DNA of 64,000 nt from Ophiura sarsii (GCA_035610835.1 CM069458.1:36884718-36948717), one strand, 5' to 3'; positions 10,411 through 22,345 are shown, numbered from the stretch's first letter. Notes: a model not told the origin generated them from the letters alone. Program-made: numbers and translations.

Positions 10411-13083
10411 TTATTGTAATGCGATTTTGTGGGGGCAGACATCAGTTCCAAAATTTCACAAATTTCAAAATTGTTGGGTTTCATCACCATATTTGGAATC
10501 ACACTGAGAAATACATTAAAATAAGTACAAACATGCCTAGTATTGGTTCAGTTGCTTGAGATAGACTTTGACATTTGGGAAAGGTTTCTGAAAAAGCAGT
10601 TTTGTAGAAAGTGTTAAACATGTTAAATCCCACAAGGCAGCGTCTATGGATAAAACGCTTTTAGAAATCTATTGTTATCATTCTAAGATAATTCGTGTAC
10701 ATGCATGTGGACAATGACTAAACCAGCTATCGTTATTGCTAGACTATCAATCAAGGTCCCCATACCCATGATACCCGGATTTAGTATCTGTGAGTTGTCT
10801 TTACTTGGAACATTGGCAATAATATGCACGTGATTTGTATTCAACAATTCAAATGACCAACTAATAAAAATTACCAGTTTTACTAGGTAAAGGATTAATT
10901 ACGACATTATAGTAGGCCTATATAAATAACCCATATAAATAACGCCATTTTCTTTTTTCCTATTGCCAAATATTGATTATTTCACAGAAGAAAACGGGCC
11001 ATGAGAAAATTTCCAATATAGGCCTAATGTTCAACCAATATTTTACAAAGAGAAATTAAAATTGGAGTCAACAACAAATCGAAAAATAACGTTGTTCTAA
11101 AACTACACACTTGCTATCTAAACTTTAATACTTATAATAAATGTAATTTCTTTTTCAAATAACGGAATATAGACGATGTAAATGTCATTTCTATTAATAA
11201 TATGTAATTTAGTTAATATAATCATTAATTACACATGGGTTAGCACAGGTTGGTATATACTTTAGTTAATATGTAATTTAGTTCATGATTGCATCATCAA
11301 TTTCTCGGACAGCAAGTTGGGTATGGGGTATACAATGTAGGTATTACCGTATTGATGATGATGTAATTGATGAGCTGCAGCGCAATCGCACTTGATAATC
11401 GCCCGTGTACTCCTGTCTCATGTACGAAGGTATGAGTCATTGAGGGTCGTGCACGGCAAGCGAGTTATTTATGTATCATTATCATGCACTTCGAGAAATA
11501 TATCATTAATGTATCAATTCTAAAATTGCATTCATGTTATAATTTTACAATATTGTCAGATCACTCAAGTGAACACTTTAATAATTAGTTATAAAAACTG
11601 ATGTGCATATGTATGCCAAACTTTTATTAGTATTTAAATTACGTTTTGAAACTGATAGCAACTCGAAATTATGGAATGAAAATGATAGTTAAATATGATA
11701 ACCAATCACAATGAAACAACACATGATGATAGCGATGACGGCTGTTTTAAATATAAATAGATGGCGATGGAAATTATGAATGATACTAGGCCTATTAGTG
11801 TTTTACTTTTATCGAGGCTTAATGTAGGCCTATATCAAATTAAAAGTACAATTTCGATATCAAGTAGGCAATAACACAATCATAACATGATAACACTGGA
11901 TGCATGTATTCAAAAGATCAATATAAATTTATCCTATACAAAATAACCTGGGTTTATCAAAACTAGTAAAAAATGTGTTTTTCTTATGTTACACCCTGTA
12001 TAATTAATGCATACCCTGTATAATATTATTTGGTATTTATCTGGTATCCTTGTAGTAATAGTTTTCCAAATATCTTTACTCCGTGTAGATCGGATGTATA
12101 CAATAAAGGTTAATGTAGATTTAGGCCTATTCACAATTGGTGAATTTTCTCTCATATTACAGAGTGTATTTTTTTCTTTTTACACCAACTTATGACATGA
12201 CCTTGTACCATTTATTATTTGTAATGCAATAAAAAGTCAGATACGTGACCTGAAAAGAAAAGAAAAAAAATTATCAACCAAACAATCAATGCAAAACCGT
12301 CCTTATAAGGCATTATCTAACAACGGATCTGTACAGATCAACAAAAATATATAGGTCACAGATTATGAGGTTTTTCCCGGTATAATCAACGTGAACCAAA
12401 CTGTATAAGTCACTGATTATTTTTATTTTTTTCAGGCGTAATCCACGTGAACCAAAATGGATATGGATATAAATGGACTAGTCAGCACTTCCTGATATTT
12501 GACCAGAGTCACCAGACCCGGAAATATAGCCATGAGCGTAGATTTGGGTAAAGTCTAGATAAAGACATCCTCCATGCATGCACCATCACAAAAAAATGCA
12601 AAAAAAGTGCAACTCATGGGAACTCCAGATATTGGAAAAATTAGAAAAAGAATAGAATCACACATTTTGACTGTACCGTTTCACTCATGAGACGCACAGT
12701 AGTACCCATAAAGTTGACAATAGGAGCTCTAACATGCTATTAAAAAGGAATAGCACCACCACAACCAATAATAACGTGAATTGCCCACCACGATCCGTGA
12801 AATTATTAGATATTCACGAGTGTCCAGATGGATACGTATATCAAGGTAAGTCTGGGAGAGCTGTACAATTTGCAAGATCCGATAATTTTAGTGAGGAAAT
12901 CATAAAATGTTCGGACATAGCAACGGCCAATAAATTAATAGCCATTTTAAATGGGATTTTTTGTTAGAATTTCCAAAAAGATGATTTGATATCCACTCAT
13001 TTGCTTGGACCTGTCTCAATTTACATAACTGAAGGAAGGAGAACCGTGATTATAGCTATAGAGTTTCGTTTCTGTGAGCATAT
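10411..13083. other. Intergenic, dispersed repeat and AT-rich DNA
   Basis: About 10470-10615 is an inverse copy of a dispersed repeat (see about 33120 and 40195). About 12340-12470 has two related 'cacagattat...aatc.acgtgaaccaaa' units. A 77-codon frame at 12734-12967 beginning with ATG contains a GTAAGT donor inside it (12845) and matches nothing I recognise, so it is not called. No other gene is seen. Confidence 0.4.
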
Positions 13084-13500
13084 TGGCACATTCATAATAA
13101 TAATAATAATAATAATTAGTATTTATATAGCGCCTTTCCAAAGTGATCAAACTCAAAGCGCTGTAATTTCGCTGCTGGTGAATCATCAGAATCAGGTCGC
13201 ATCAACTAAGGTGCTGCCAATTTCTAGCGCAAACCTATCCGCACTTAGATTGTAACATCCACCATTTTTCAATGCAGCTCCCCAAATACCATTGGGTCAA
13301 GGACGTTTTTGATAAACGAAACAACTAATCACAGATTTTGAAAGCAGGAGGAAACCGGCGATCCCGGAGAAAACCTGCGAGAGCGTGTATGGATCGTGAT
13401 AAACCAAATGCACATAAAGCCCGACCGAGCACAGATTTCGAACCCGGGATTCATTGGTGAAAAGCGAGGGTATCTACCGCTGCGCCAACACGCTCATATA
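13084..13500 (-). mobile_element. tRNA-derived SINE with ATT-repeat tail
   Basis: Reading the minus strand, the element begins near 13500 with a tRNA-like head: an A-box-like TTGGCGCAGCGGTAGATAC, then a B-box-like GGGTTCGAAATC about 13433-13444. A body follows, and the 3' end carries GGCGCTATATAAATACTAAT followed by an (ATT)n tail at 13098-13117. The layout (pol III promoter head, body, microsatellite tail) is that of a tRNA-derived SINE. A related 3' end occurs at 54377-54460. Confidence 0.75.
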
Positions 13501-13600
13501 TTGGCAGCTTTCGTTAAAATGACTAGCAAATGACCAACGATGCTATAGTGTCATTCGTAAGTAGGCTGTGGAAGTTTATTATAGCCAGGCAACTTGAGTG

Positions 13601-13842
13601 CAGGGCTCAAATTACATCGCGGCCATCGCGGCCATTGCCGCGATGCCCTCGCATCTGGCCGCGATGCCCTCGGATCAGTAAAAAATTCACGGCCATAATG
13701 GCCGTGCCCTATTTTTAACAGAGGCCGTGTGTGCCCTTGGTTTGGCCTTGGTGCCCCAGAACATGGCCTCGGTGCCCTTCGAAATGGTATATTCTTAAGG
13801 CCAAAGTGGCCGTGCCCCTAAAATGACGAAATTTGAGGCCTG
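13601..13842. mobile_element. hAT-type MITE with 8-bp target duplication
   Basis: The termini are CAGGGCTCAAATT and the inverse of AAATTTGAGGCCTG. An exact 8-bp duplication CTTGAGTG flanks the element (13593-13600 and 13843-13850). The interior is unusual: repeated 'gcggccat' and 'ggccgtgccct' words in both orientations, so the transcript would fold strongly. No coding capacity. Confidence 0.85.
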
Positions 13843-13850
13843 CTTGAGTG

Positions 13851-14887
13851 CCACAGAAATTGCGAGATCTTTAAAATCCTGACTTTCAAATTCGTTAATA
13901 AAATTGAATTTCATGAGACCGATGTAAAGTCAGAAGATTACTAATGGTCCCACACCACCAAATCAGTTCCCTATGGCTTTGTGTGGTAAAGAGGTCAAGT
14001 TCGTGTTAATTTTTTTCACCTTTAGAGAAAACTGGTTCATTCAACTCATTGTTTTTATTGAAGATCTAGATGTCTTCTGCTTAAAAACAATCACTTTTGT
14101 AGGGTAACCAGCATTTTCCCCCGTTACGGGCAAATGATATCTATCTTAGGTACGACAGGCTGCTTATATTCTTAGATCAGGGGTTTTAGCTCTAAATTGG
14201 TGGAAACAGTGAAATCGTGTAAAATGATAGGCCTACCATTCAAGAAAAAGCTAGAGATGTTGGGCCTAATGTGGAGGAAATAACCTACAAATGCCAAATT
14301 ATGAAACATTTTGGTATATACATTTACAGCACTTTTTACCTTTTCTAGGTTGTTAAATTTAGACTTATGATGGGGTCTATCTTAATTTCAAACACTGCCG
14401 CGTATGGCCAAAATGCAAAATATTATTTGGTGGTGTGCACTCTACAGTAATGGTAAGTTATATGAACGGGAGGCTGCGACCCGAAGTGTCAGCTGCGAGG
14501 TGTGATGGATTAGAAGATGGACAATATCCCCAATATCCTGTGAAATTTGTAACAATATCAGCAAACAAGCGATATCAAATCGTGTCATTATGACGTATCT
14601 ACTGCCACTTAAAACCTGTAATTAGTTGAGACAATCATGTTAATCATTAATTGCTGTAGATATTCATCTCAGCAAGACTTTCTTACGTGATAAATTAGGA
14701 AAGGTAGCGGCTAAATAATCTTTTAAGCCCAAGTGAAATTACCTTAATCAATTAAGTGCTTGTCGGATAAACACCATACCACAATCAATTATCAGCATGT
14801 TTGCTCAATCTAATAAGATTTCTTATAGCATTTAATGTCAAAATCAAGATTCTTGAAGTCATTGAAGAAGACGGCTTGGCTAGCAAA
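13851..14887. other. Upstream region of GPCR exon, no gene seen
   Basis: No exon is supported. The sequence up to the ATG at 14888 is AT-rich. An in-frame extension from 14801 exists but begins with TTG, so the ATG followed by VNCS was chosen to match the related exons' MANCS and MVMNCS starts. Confidence 0.5.
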
Positions 14888-15667
14888 ATGGTCAACTGTT
14901 CAATGTACGATGATCACGATTTCATCCAACCGTCGTATGAAATAAATATTCCACTTGTTTGGAATAACATTTACTTTTACGTCTTCGTGCCTGTGGCTTA
15001 CGTTGGATCTGTTTTGACAATTCTCATGTTAATCATGATCCTCCGATATAAGCGCACAATTCCTGACATACTAGTTGGAGTCCTAGCAATAAATGACTTT
15101 GGTTTGGTGTTGTTCGTTTTCACCCCGACGGTGATCGCTCAAACGGTGGATCATTGGTTCGGCGCTGAAGTTTGCTACATGCATTACATGATGAATGTTT
15201 TCTTAAGTAATAACTTGTTTTTCGTAATTATACTCATGTCGTGTGAACGCTACTGGGCTATCTGCAGACCATGGCATTATCATGAATGGGCTACAACAAA
15301 ACTCATGATGTGCATTGTAGGTATTCTAATCGCAATTAGTGGCAGTCTTGCAGCTATACCTACATTCTTGATACCAGTTGCGGTTCATCCGGGTTGGTAC
15401 TGCGATCTGGCAATCGATCCATTCCCGCTAAAGAACTGCACCGAAAACGAACTTTTTGAAACACATCTAGAGTATTTCCTGATTATGGAATGTAGCATAG
15501 TGGTGAGTTCACTTATAGTTGGAGCTACCTGCAACCATCTGGTGGTGTATACTTTGAAACATAAAGTGATGAATAACAATGGTCAAGACAGAAAAATGGA
15601 AAGGCGAATGATATTAGTCGTTATTTTGTTAGAATGGACGTGTATTTTCACATGGATTCCTTATGTG
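14888..15667 (+). CDS. Class A GPCR first exon (TM1-TM6), prostanoid-like
   Basis: The exon has 260 codons from the ATG at 14888 to a GTGAGT donor at 15668 (phase 0). It shows N-terminal N-glycosylation sequons, TM1 (YFYVFVPVAYVGSVLTILML), TM2 with AINDFG, a TM3 Cys in AEVCYMH, the CERYWAI (E/DRY) box, an ECL2 PGWYC motif, TM5, and TM6 ending FTWIPYV. It is about half identical to the exons at 16985 and 29035. No TM7 exon lies between this donor and the next receptor exon, so either it splices over it to the TM7 exon at 18863 (phases match) or its own 3' exons were lost. The ligand is unknown; the prostanoid link rests on ECL2 and, if shared, the TM7 Arg. Product incomplete as drawn. Confidence 0.8.
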
Positions 15668-16984
15668 GTGAGTATAGCATTACATTAAGAATACTGGACA
15701 CTTTTAAGCTCATAAATCCTGGTGTATCCTCCTATTGTAAGATACGTATGAGTTAGACTAGTGAAACCTCTACTACGGAATAAACCTGTATATTCCCTTA
15801 ATTCTTTTATGAACAATTTTATGGCATTGATTTTCAAGGTAAACCTTTGAGTTTGGACATAAGCGATATAGGCGATGAATAATTATGATTTAGAGCAATA
15901 TTGGCAAGCCCAATCGAATTACATGGAAGGCCCTGGTATTGAGTTTTTTGATATAAAGTGGCAATGCATTCCATGCAAAAATGTCATTGTAGTAAAAGAA
16001 CAATTACTAAAGATCAGGTTTCTTTAGTTTGGACTTAAAAATCAAGAAAAATCAGTTGAAATATGAAGGGTCTGAAGAGCTGGAGGCCATCAATGTTTTT
16101 AAGAATGTTCAAGATATTCAATTATGGTTTTAAGCGAAGTTGCACTGGTGTAACCGGGTAAGATAACGAATACAAAAATTAAAATGGTAATGAAAAGAAG
16201 GAGGATAAGGGAGAGAAAGTGGCAAAATGAAACGGAGGAAGGGAAGGAAAGGAGAAATGAGAGTGAGAAGGGAGGGACAAGGGAAAGTGGAGAAGGAAAG
16301 GAAGAGGAAAGAGAAGAGAGAGAGGGAGTTGTCATGCTTTATCCTATGTATATTCGGTTACCGGTTTACCAATATACTCTCTAAGCAACATATTGGAGTA
16401 TTATTTGTGGACACCTATGAATTGTCAGAAGCCATGTCGGAGACCAAACTTTCATGTGTAAAGGATTGTTCGGATCAGACTGCATGATGTGACGGAGGTC
16501 AGCAAAGTCGCCCAATATGTATGTATTGGACAAACGCCTTTCAATCTTCAAGCCCGATTTTTTCCAGTGATGATTCCAACTGATTATAATTATGTTTCGA
16601 ACCTATGACAGTTTACTCGGTGAAAATTGTGAACCCCTTGTAAGCAGACTACCTTAATATACTTAAGTCAACCTGTCGTTTAACCAGTCAGCTACATTAG
16701 CAATACAGAGATATCAACCAAACCATAGAATGGTTAATAGGGATGAAGTAGCACATCGGAACCCGAATGATAAAGTAGGTAGTATGATACACTTTGTATC
16801 TTACTAAGTCGTCCAGAATGATTATGTGATATAATGTGAGCGATACGCCTGCATTAATGGATTACATCAATCAAGTCACTTGGCTTTCTTGTGCCACATA
16901 AATCAGTAGCAGAAAGTCGTCATCACTGGTGCAATCCATTTCCAATTGCCACGTGCGGATGGTATCATAGTTATTGTCATAAAT
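15668..16984. other. Spacer between GPCR exons; purine tract
   Basis: The segment belongs to the duplicated unit and has no TM7 exon. About 16190-16330 is an almost pure purine strand (gaagg/gagag words), also present at 28228-28375. It creates artificial charged or Leu/Ser/Pro-rich frames on both strands. Confidence 0.6.
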
Positions 16985-19900
16985 ATGGCCAACTGCTCCA
17001 TAAAACCAAAGGATTTTTTCCAAATACCACACGAACTACCTATCTCAGATTTATGGAATGAATTCTACTTCTGCCTTATTATACCCGTGGCTTACATTGG
17101 ATCTACTCTTACTGTTCTGTTGATGATTAAAATCCTCCGGTACAATCGGACCATACCAGATTTGCTTATTTGCATTATTGCATTAAATGACTTTGGTTTG
17201 GTGTTATTCGTCTTTACCCCAACGGTAATTGCTCAAGTGGTCGATCATTGGTTTGGTGAAGAAATATGTTACATGCATTTCATGCTGAACGTCTTTTTCA
17301 GTACAAACGTCTTCACAATCATCACGTTCACGTCTTGTGAACGCTACTGGGCTATATGCAAACCTTTTCATTACCATAGAGTAGCCACAGTACGACTCAT
17401 AATGGGTATTGTAGCGGCGATAATGGCAATGAATTTCGCTTTAGCCGCAAGTCCATTATTCGTTCTGCCAGTTAGTCTTCAACCTGGTTGGTACTGCGAC
17501 ATTGCATTTGATCCATTTGCCGAAGAAAGCTGTGAAACGTTAGAACATGAAAATGTAGAAATCTACTTAATTTTAGAAGTCACGATAGTATTCGTAGGAT
17601 TGTTAGTTGGAGGCATCTGTGATCGTAGCGTTATCATACATTTGAAGATTAAGTTGGCGAATCAACGAAATACAGACATGAAATTGGAAAAGAGAATGAT
17701 CCTGGTTGTATTATTCTTACATTTTGCTTTTGTATTTACGTGGATTCCGTCTGTGGTGAGTGATATTTATAAATAGTTCATGATGCACTAGAATAATATT
17801 CTATATTTTAACCTGGAAAATCTTTCCATAGTGAAGTTATGCATGAGAACGACCCTCGATTTCAGGTTCAACTACGTGTATATATTTATTTCAGCTAAAA
17901 GCCCAGTGTTGTGGCGGTTGTCTAGAAATAACATTTCTTTGAATTCTTGAAATTTCGTGGATCAAGGTATCGAAATTAAGTCGACATCATAGTCATGAAA
18001 CCCACACGTAAATGTACTTCATGATCTAGAATACATTCTAAAGATACACGCGGTATTTAAGTCTTCATTTGGACTGCTGTAAAGTGTTGCTTGTGACTGA
18101 AACTAACTGTGAAATGCTCCTTTATAATTATGTTGGGATTGAGTTCCTCCATAGCTCGACCTATTTGAAACACGTTACTGACAGACCATTTTGACAGGCT
18201 TTTTCATAATTGCTGATAGTTACAATGGCGGATCAAAAAGTTCTTTTACTTGGCCCATGTTTCTGAAGGTAGCCACAACAATTTAAAAAACTACAGTCAT
18301 ATTCCCTCTAAGTAGCTTCCCTTGACGTCTTAACACCGTTGCATCCTTGTCCTCCACTTCTCGAAGCATTGGTGGTACTCCAAAGTAGTATTGTCCTCAT
18401 CTCTGAATGTACAGCTTTTGCTAGGTCTATGATTCTTGAAAAAGGCCTCCCAGTAATCTTTAAAATCATTTTGCGAAAGAGCCAGAAGTCGCAGGGAGCC
18501 AAGTCGGGTGAGTAGGGTTGGATGTTCTATCAAATTTGGATAACATTTTCATCAAGGTATCAAGTTTGGTTGAGGCGGGCTTTGTGGGACTTGCATTGTA
18601 GTGAAGCAGCATGATTCGAGACCGACCTTGTAGGCTCCATTGCACAGGCAGCATAGGCAGATAAGTAGCTGCAGAAATGGGTCTGGCAAATTCTATGCAG
18701 TCTATATACCCCCACTAAGAATATTGTGTAAAGGATGACACCCGGGGATGACATAATAAACACAGTATTGTCTTGTGTAGCTGGGCAGCCTTTGGTGACA
18801 GAACTTACCGATCCGCCCTCGATGATGTTGTTATATGTTTTTTCTTGCTCTAATTTCTCCAGATTTCTATCTTGCTGTGTCTGTTTGGTGAGAAAGGACT
18901 GATGTGCGCAAAGGCCGAATATGCCGCCTCGCGCATCATCAACATTAACGTGGCTATTAACCCATTTCTTTACGCCATCATGAAACCCAGTTATCGTCGG
19001 GGATATTGGAAGCTTCTGAAACAGGGGATCCAGCTCCTCTCATTTGGACTCTTGAATGAAAAGACAATGAAAGGTGAGAAAGCAAAGTATTATGATTTAC
19101 TAGTCCATTTATTGTTAGGCCTTACTTGAAAACACTCGGACAAGACCTCCCAAAATAACTGACCTGGAGTAGGCCTATCTACGTATCCAAAAGTATTTCT
19201 AGAACAAAATACTACGAAATGTAATTAATAAAACACCTGTTTAAACATTCATTTGCTGTATGTTCTATAAAGGTTCATTTATTTTCTATAACACAATCCA
19301 TGTCAATGTTTTTCCTCCTCAGGTGGAGATGATTTCAAGCAACTTCTGCACACGGCACCAGTGATGTCTTTTCAACTACAGTCATCCATCGTAAGAATGA
19401 CTGCAGTACCTGGCAAAAGGCTCAAGGAAAGAAATGCCACAGGTTTAACCATTCCAAAGAAGAAGGAATGTACAATAGGTACCGCAAACATCGGAAACCA
19501 TGCAAAAGATATTCCAGAATCATTAAACGATAGCAGAGACATGGATGAAATGAAGCGTCTACAAATTAAAGATGTGGAAAATAGGCAAAGTTGTTTGAAA
19601 TTGTCGTATTCTGGAAGGGTGTGCAAAGATGATGCGATAGCTACAGTTGTCGGCAATTCACGTGTGCATAACGACGACACGGATGACTGTATAAATGCCG
19701 ACAGAGCTATATGCGTGGTTGAAGATCTGGGTGATAAGATTATTGACTACGATGTTGGCACAGGAAATAATGTTGTAATCGCTCAAGAAACGATTCCCAG
19801 CATGAAAAATAGTCCCAATGTTCTAGGTGTTGACATACAAGGTGTAACATCCTCTGCTGAGGAAGATCACTTGCAGGACAGTCTGGAACATAAAACTCTA

Positions 19901-20473
19901 ATGATCAGTCCAGAAAACCTCGATGATCTTTCTATGAGCATGAAGCGTGTACAGGAGAGATGTGTTGACACTTTACATGAGTCATATGACCAACTTTCTT
20001 CGGATCCTATCCATGACACGTACCAGATGAATCTTGTCAAAGAAGGAGATTCTGACCTACTTGGAGAAGTGCGGAAATTTGTGCAAGTTATAGTAAAGGA
20101 AGCTGCAGAGTCATTAACAACGATTCCTGACGATGGTACAAAAGATTCTCCTAACGCCATGTCAGACAGACATGAAATAGAAGAAAACCACCCAAATGTT
20201 GTCCACGTAAAATGTACACCACACTCTACCCTAGTAGATCAAAGAGTTAGTGAAAATCAGCCAACAGCTAGTGCCAGTATTTTAAACATAAATGAAAAAG
20301 ACCAATTTGATGATGAAAGTAGACAGACGGTATCGATATCAGATACAAAGACATTTAGCGCTAAAGACGTCATAAAGAAAAGGCATTCGTTACCATCAAG
20401 CTTTAGAATCTTTAGAAAGATGTCATCAAGGACAATCACTCCAATATCTGACCTCGATGACAAGGAAGCGTAA
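16985..20473 (+). CDS. Class A GPCR, prostanoid-receptor-like, 710 aa
   Basis: Three exons: 16985-17755, 18863-19073 and 19323-20473, joined at GT-AG sites (phases 0 and 1). A seven-helix plasma-membrane receptor. Seen: TM1 about 24-48, TM2 with NDFG (Asp69), Cys95 at the top of TM3, the ERY box at 119-121, ECL2 PGWYC at 167-171 (Cys171 would pair with Cys95), TM5 about 191-215, TM6 ending TWIP, TM7 with Arg281 and NPFLY at 290-294. Known: prostanoid receptors conserve an Arg nine residues before the TM7 Asn/Asp position, and a PGTWC-type ECL2. The inference is a lipid-mediator receptor; the ligand is unproven. The tail of about 380 residues is unusually long, Ser/Thr/Asp-rich, ends ...RTITPISDLDDKEA and has no known domain. 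The ATG at 16985 was preferred because the frame upstream opens only with TTG. Intron 1 carries a mariner remnant. Confidence 0.88.
18300..18720 (-). mobile_element. Mariner transposase remnant in GPCR intron 1
   Basis: Across minus-strand frames one reads HPTRL-APCDFWLF, then GRPFSRIIDLAKAVHSEM, then YHQCFEKWRTRMQRC, the order found at the C-terminus of mariner-family transposases (the LAPCDFFLFP block followed by the CFEKW..RW.RC block). The frame is broken several times and the catalytic core is incomplete, so it is dead. The equivalent fragment lies at the same intronic position in the duplicate gene (30254-30660). Confidence 0.75.
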
Positions 20474-20631
20474 CTGAACGTCATTTGTCTTTAAGGGGCT
20501 ATGAGAAATTCCCACCGCTATCACCGCTACTAGTAGCGGCGTGCACCGTTACTGGCAGTGGCGTGTTACAATTTCGCCGGTAGCTAAAATTGGAAAAAGT
20601 GTACTTCAGCTCCCAGATACTAGACTGTACT

Positions 20632-20985
20632 AGTATCGACCAATAATAGAACACCGAACATCGTTCGATACTGGTACATTATTTTGTTCCAGTATCGCTC
20701 GATACTGGCACGTTTAAAATGTTCCAGTATTGCCCGATACTGGAACAAAATATGTACCAGTATCGATCGATACTGGTACATTATTTTGTTCCAGTATCGG
20801 TCAATACTGGTAGAATGTGTACCAGTATCGCCCGATACTGGTACATGAAAAATGTTCCAGTATCGCCCAATACTGGAACATAAAAAATGTACCAGTATCG
20901 CCCAATACCAGAACATTAAAAATGTGCCAGTATCGCCCAATACTGGAACATGAAAAATGTGCCAGTATCACCCAATACAATATCG
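20632..20985. repeat. Palindromic array A (about 11 units)
   Basis: About eleven units of a roughly 24-26-bp palindrome separated by 10-14 bp. The central dinucleotides read in order AC, TT, CT, CC, AT, GT, CC, CC, CC, CC, CC. Some half-sites are CAATAC instead of CGATAC. This is the left subterminal array of the outer element. Confidence 0.85.
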
Positions 20986-21647
20986 GTGAAGTTGGCTTGT
21001 ATAATTATTTTCTCTTTCTGAAAAAAGCCGTATTGTGGTATTCAAAACTGCCTGTGATGTCTCAAGCGACGGGAATCTTTGGGAGGTTCGTCTCTTTTCT
21101 CGTGAATCAGAAGTCGACGGCACGTCAGCTTGGAAGACGAAATTGACAATAGGCTAATTTAAGAAAGGGGTTTGACAATAGGCTAATTTAAGAAAGGGGT
21201 CTTGTCAACCCAGCTAAAGTGGAAAGTCCGAGGACATCCCGGCGGACTGCAAGGTACAAATGAACCTACCAACACTATCAGGCGATGATGAGAGAACATC
21301 AGCAAGCTGTTTTGAAAACTTGTCGCAGTTGAGTATGGGGATATTTAAATTCTCAAAATAGAGTCAACTATTTCTAAGCTGATTGACGATTCGAGGAAAC
21401 ATTTCGAGAGGATGAAGCTCCCCTTGGAAGCCCCAGTGCAATACATGACACTTGATTCAACTACTAGGTATTCACTAAAGGCAAAAGTCATTCGTTAGAA
21501 GGCGTGGAGATCACAACGATTTTCGTTTGAGATACATATCATCGGTAGATTTCCAAGCCACTCAATTTTTCAAAAAGAGAAAATGATCATGCATACGTAA
21601 CGTAAAATTGACTTTACCAATCAGCTCATCCTACTAGTATCCATAAA

Positions 21648-21684
21648 AGCTCTTTTCAGAGCCACAACAACTTCAAGAGAAAGA
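21648..21684 (+). promoter_or_regulatory. Histone-type 3' stem-loop plus purine element
   Basis: AGCTCTTTTCAGAGCC at 21648-21663 differs at one base from the histone pre-mRNA stem-loop consensus GGCTCTTTTCAGAGCC. It is followed by CAC and, 10 bases after the stem-loop, by CAAGAGAAAGA (21674-21684), close to the histone downstream element CAAGAAAGA. The counterpart in the inner element (about 22887-22926) is decayed in the stem. The same stretch could instead be a CCAAT (21617) plus ATAAAAG (21644) core promoter. No histone coding sequence is present. Confidence 0.45.
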
Positions 21685-21859
21685 TATTGAACGACCCCAT
21701 TTAGTGTGTAGTACCCCAGCATAAACAATGTTGTTCCCAAACCATAATGAATGAGATGGTTTCCCTCGCAATATTTTAAAACACTACGACATTTTTTTCT
21801 TCAAACAAATAATAGAAAAAAAGGAAAAAGTGTACTTTAGCTCCCAGATACTAGACTGT

Positions 21860-22328
21860 ACTAGTATCGACCAATACTAGAACACCCAGTATCGTTCGAT
21901 ACTGGTACATTATTTTGGTCCAGTATCGCTCGATACTGGCACGTTTAAAATGTTCCAGTATTGCCCGATACTGGATCAAAATAATGTACCAGTATCGATC
22001 GATACTGGTACATTATTTTGTTCCAGTATCGGGCAATACTGGTAGAATGTGTACCAGTATCGCCCGATACTGGTACATGAAAAATGTTCAAGTATCGCCC
22101 AATACTGGATCATGGAAAATGTACCAGTATCGCCCGATACTGGTACATGAAAAATGTTCAAGTATCGCCCAATACTGGATCATGGAAAATGTACCAGTAT
22201 CGCCCAATACTGGTACATGAAAAATGTTCAAGTATCGCCCAATACTGGATCATGGAAAATGTACCAGTATCGCCCAATACTAGAACATTAAAAATGTGCC
22301 AGTATTGTCCAATACTGGAACATGAAAA
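21860..22328. repeat. Palindromic array B with 70-bp higher-order repeat
   Basis: About fourteen palindromic units. The central dinucleotides begin AC, TT, CT, CC, AT, GG, then CC units. Three copies of a two-unit, 70-bp block follow one another at 22051-22120, 22121-22190 and 22191-22260 with almost no differences, showing local tandem expansion relative to array A. Confidence 0.88.
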
Positions 22329-22345
22329 ATAGAAATGGGAGTCGC

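Noticed and set aside
12734..12967. 77-codon frame with CPPRSVKLLDIHECPDGYVYQ
   Set aside because: It starts with ATG but contains a GTAAGT inside, has no recognisable domain, and has no partner exon. It might be a real first exon ending at 12844, but evidence is too thin.
13392..13500. Functional tRNA gene
   Set aside because: A and B boxes are present but the acceptor stem is absent and the sequence continues into a SINE body with an ATT tail.
16099..16487. Arg/Glu/Lys-rich and Leu/Ser/Pro-rich frames on opposite strands
   Set aside because: They are produced by the purine tract; the duplicate at 28127-28554 has indels that break the frame relation.
20620..21146. Frames rich in QYRPILEH, SSIDRYWN and VPVSPDTGT on both strands
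   Set aside because: These peptides are the three readings of the palindromic repeat. They occur in all frames and both strands because the unit is a palindrome, and have no start or splice context.
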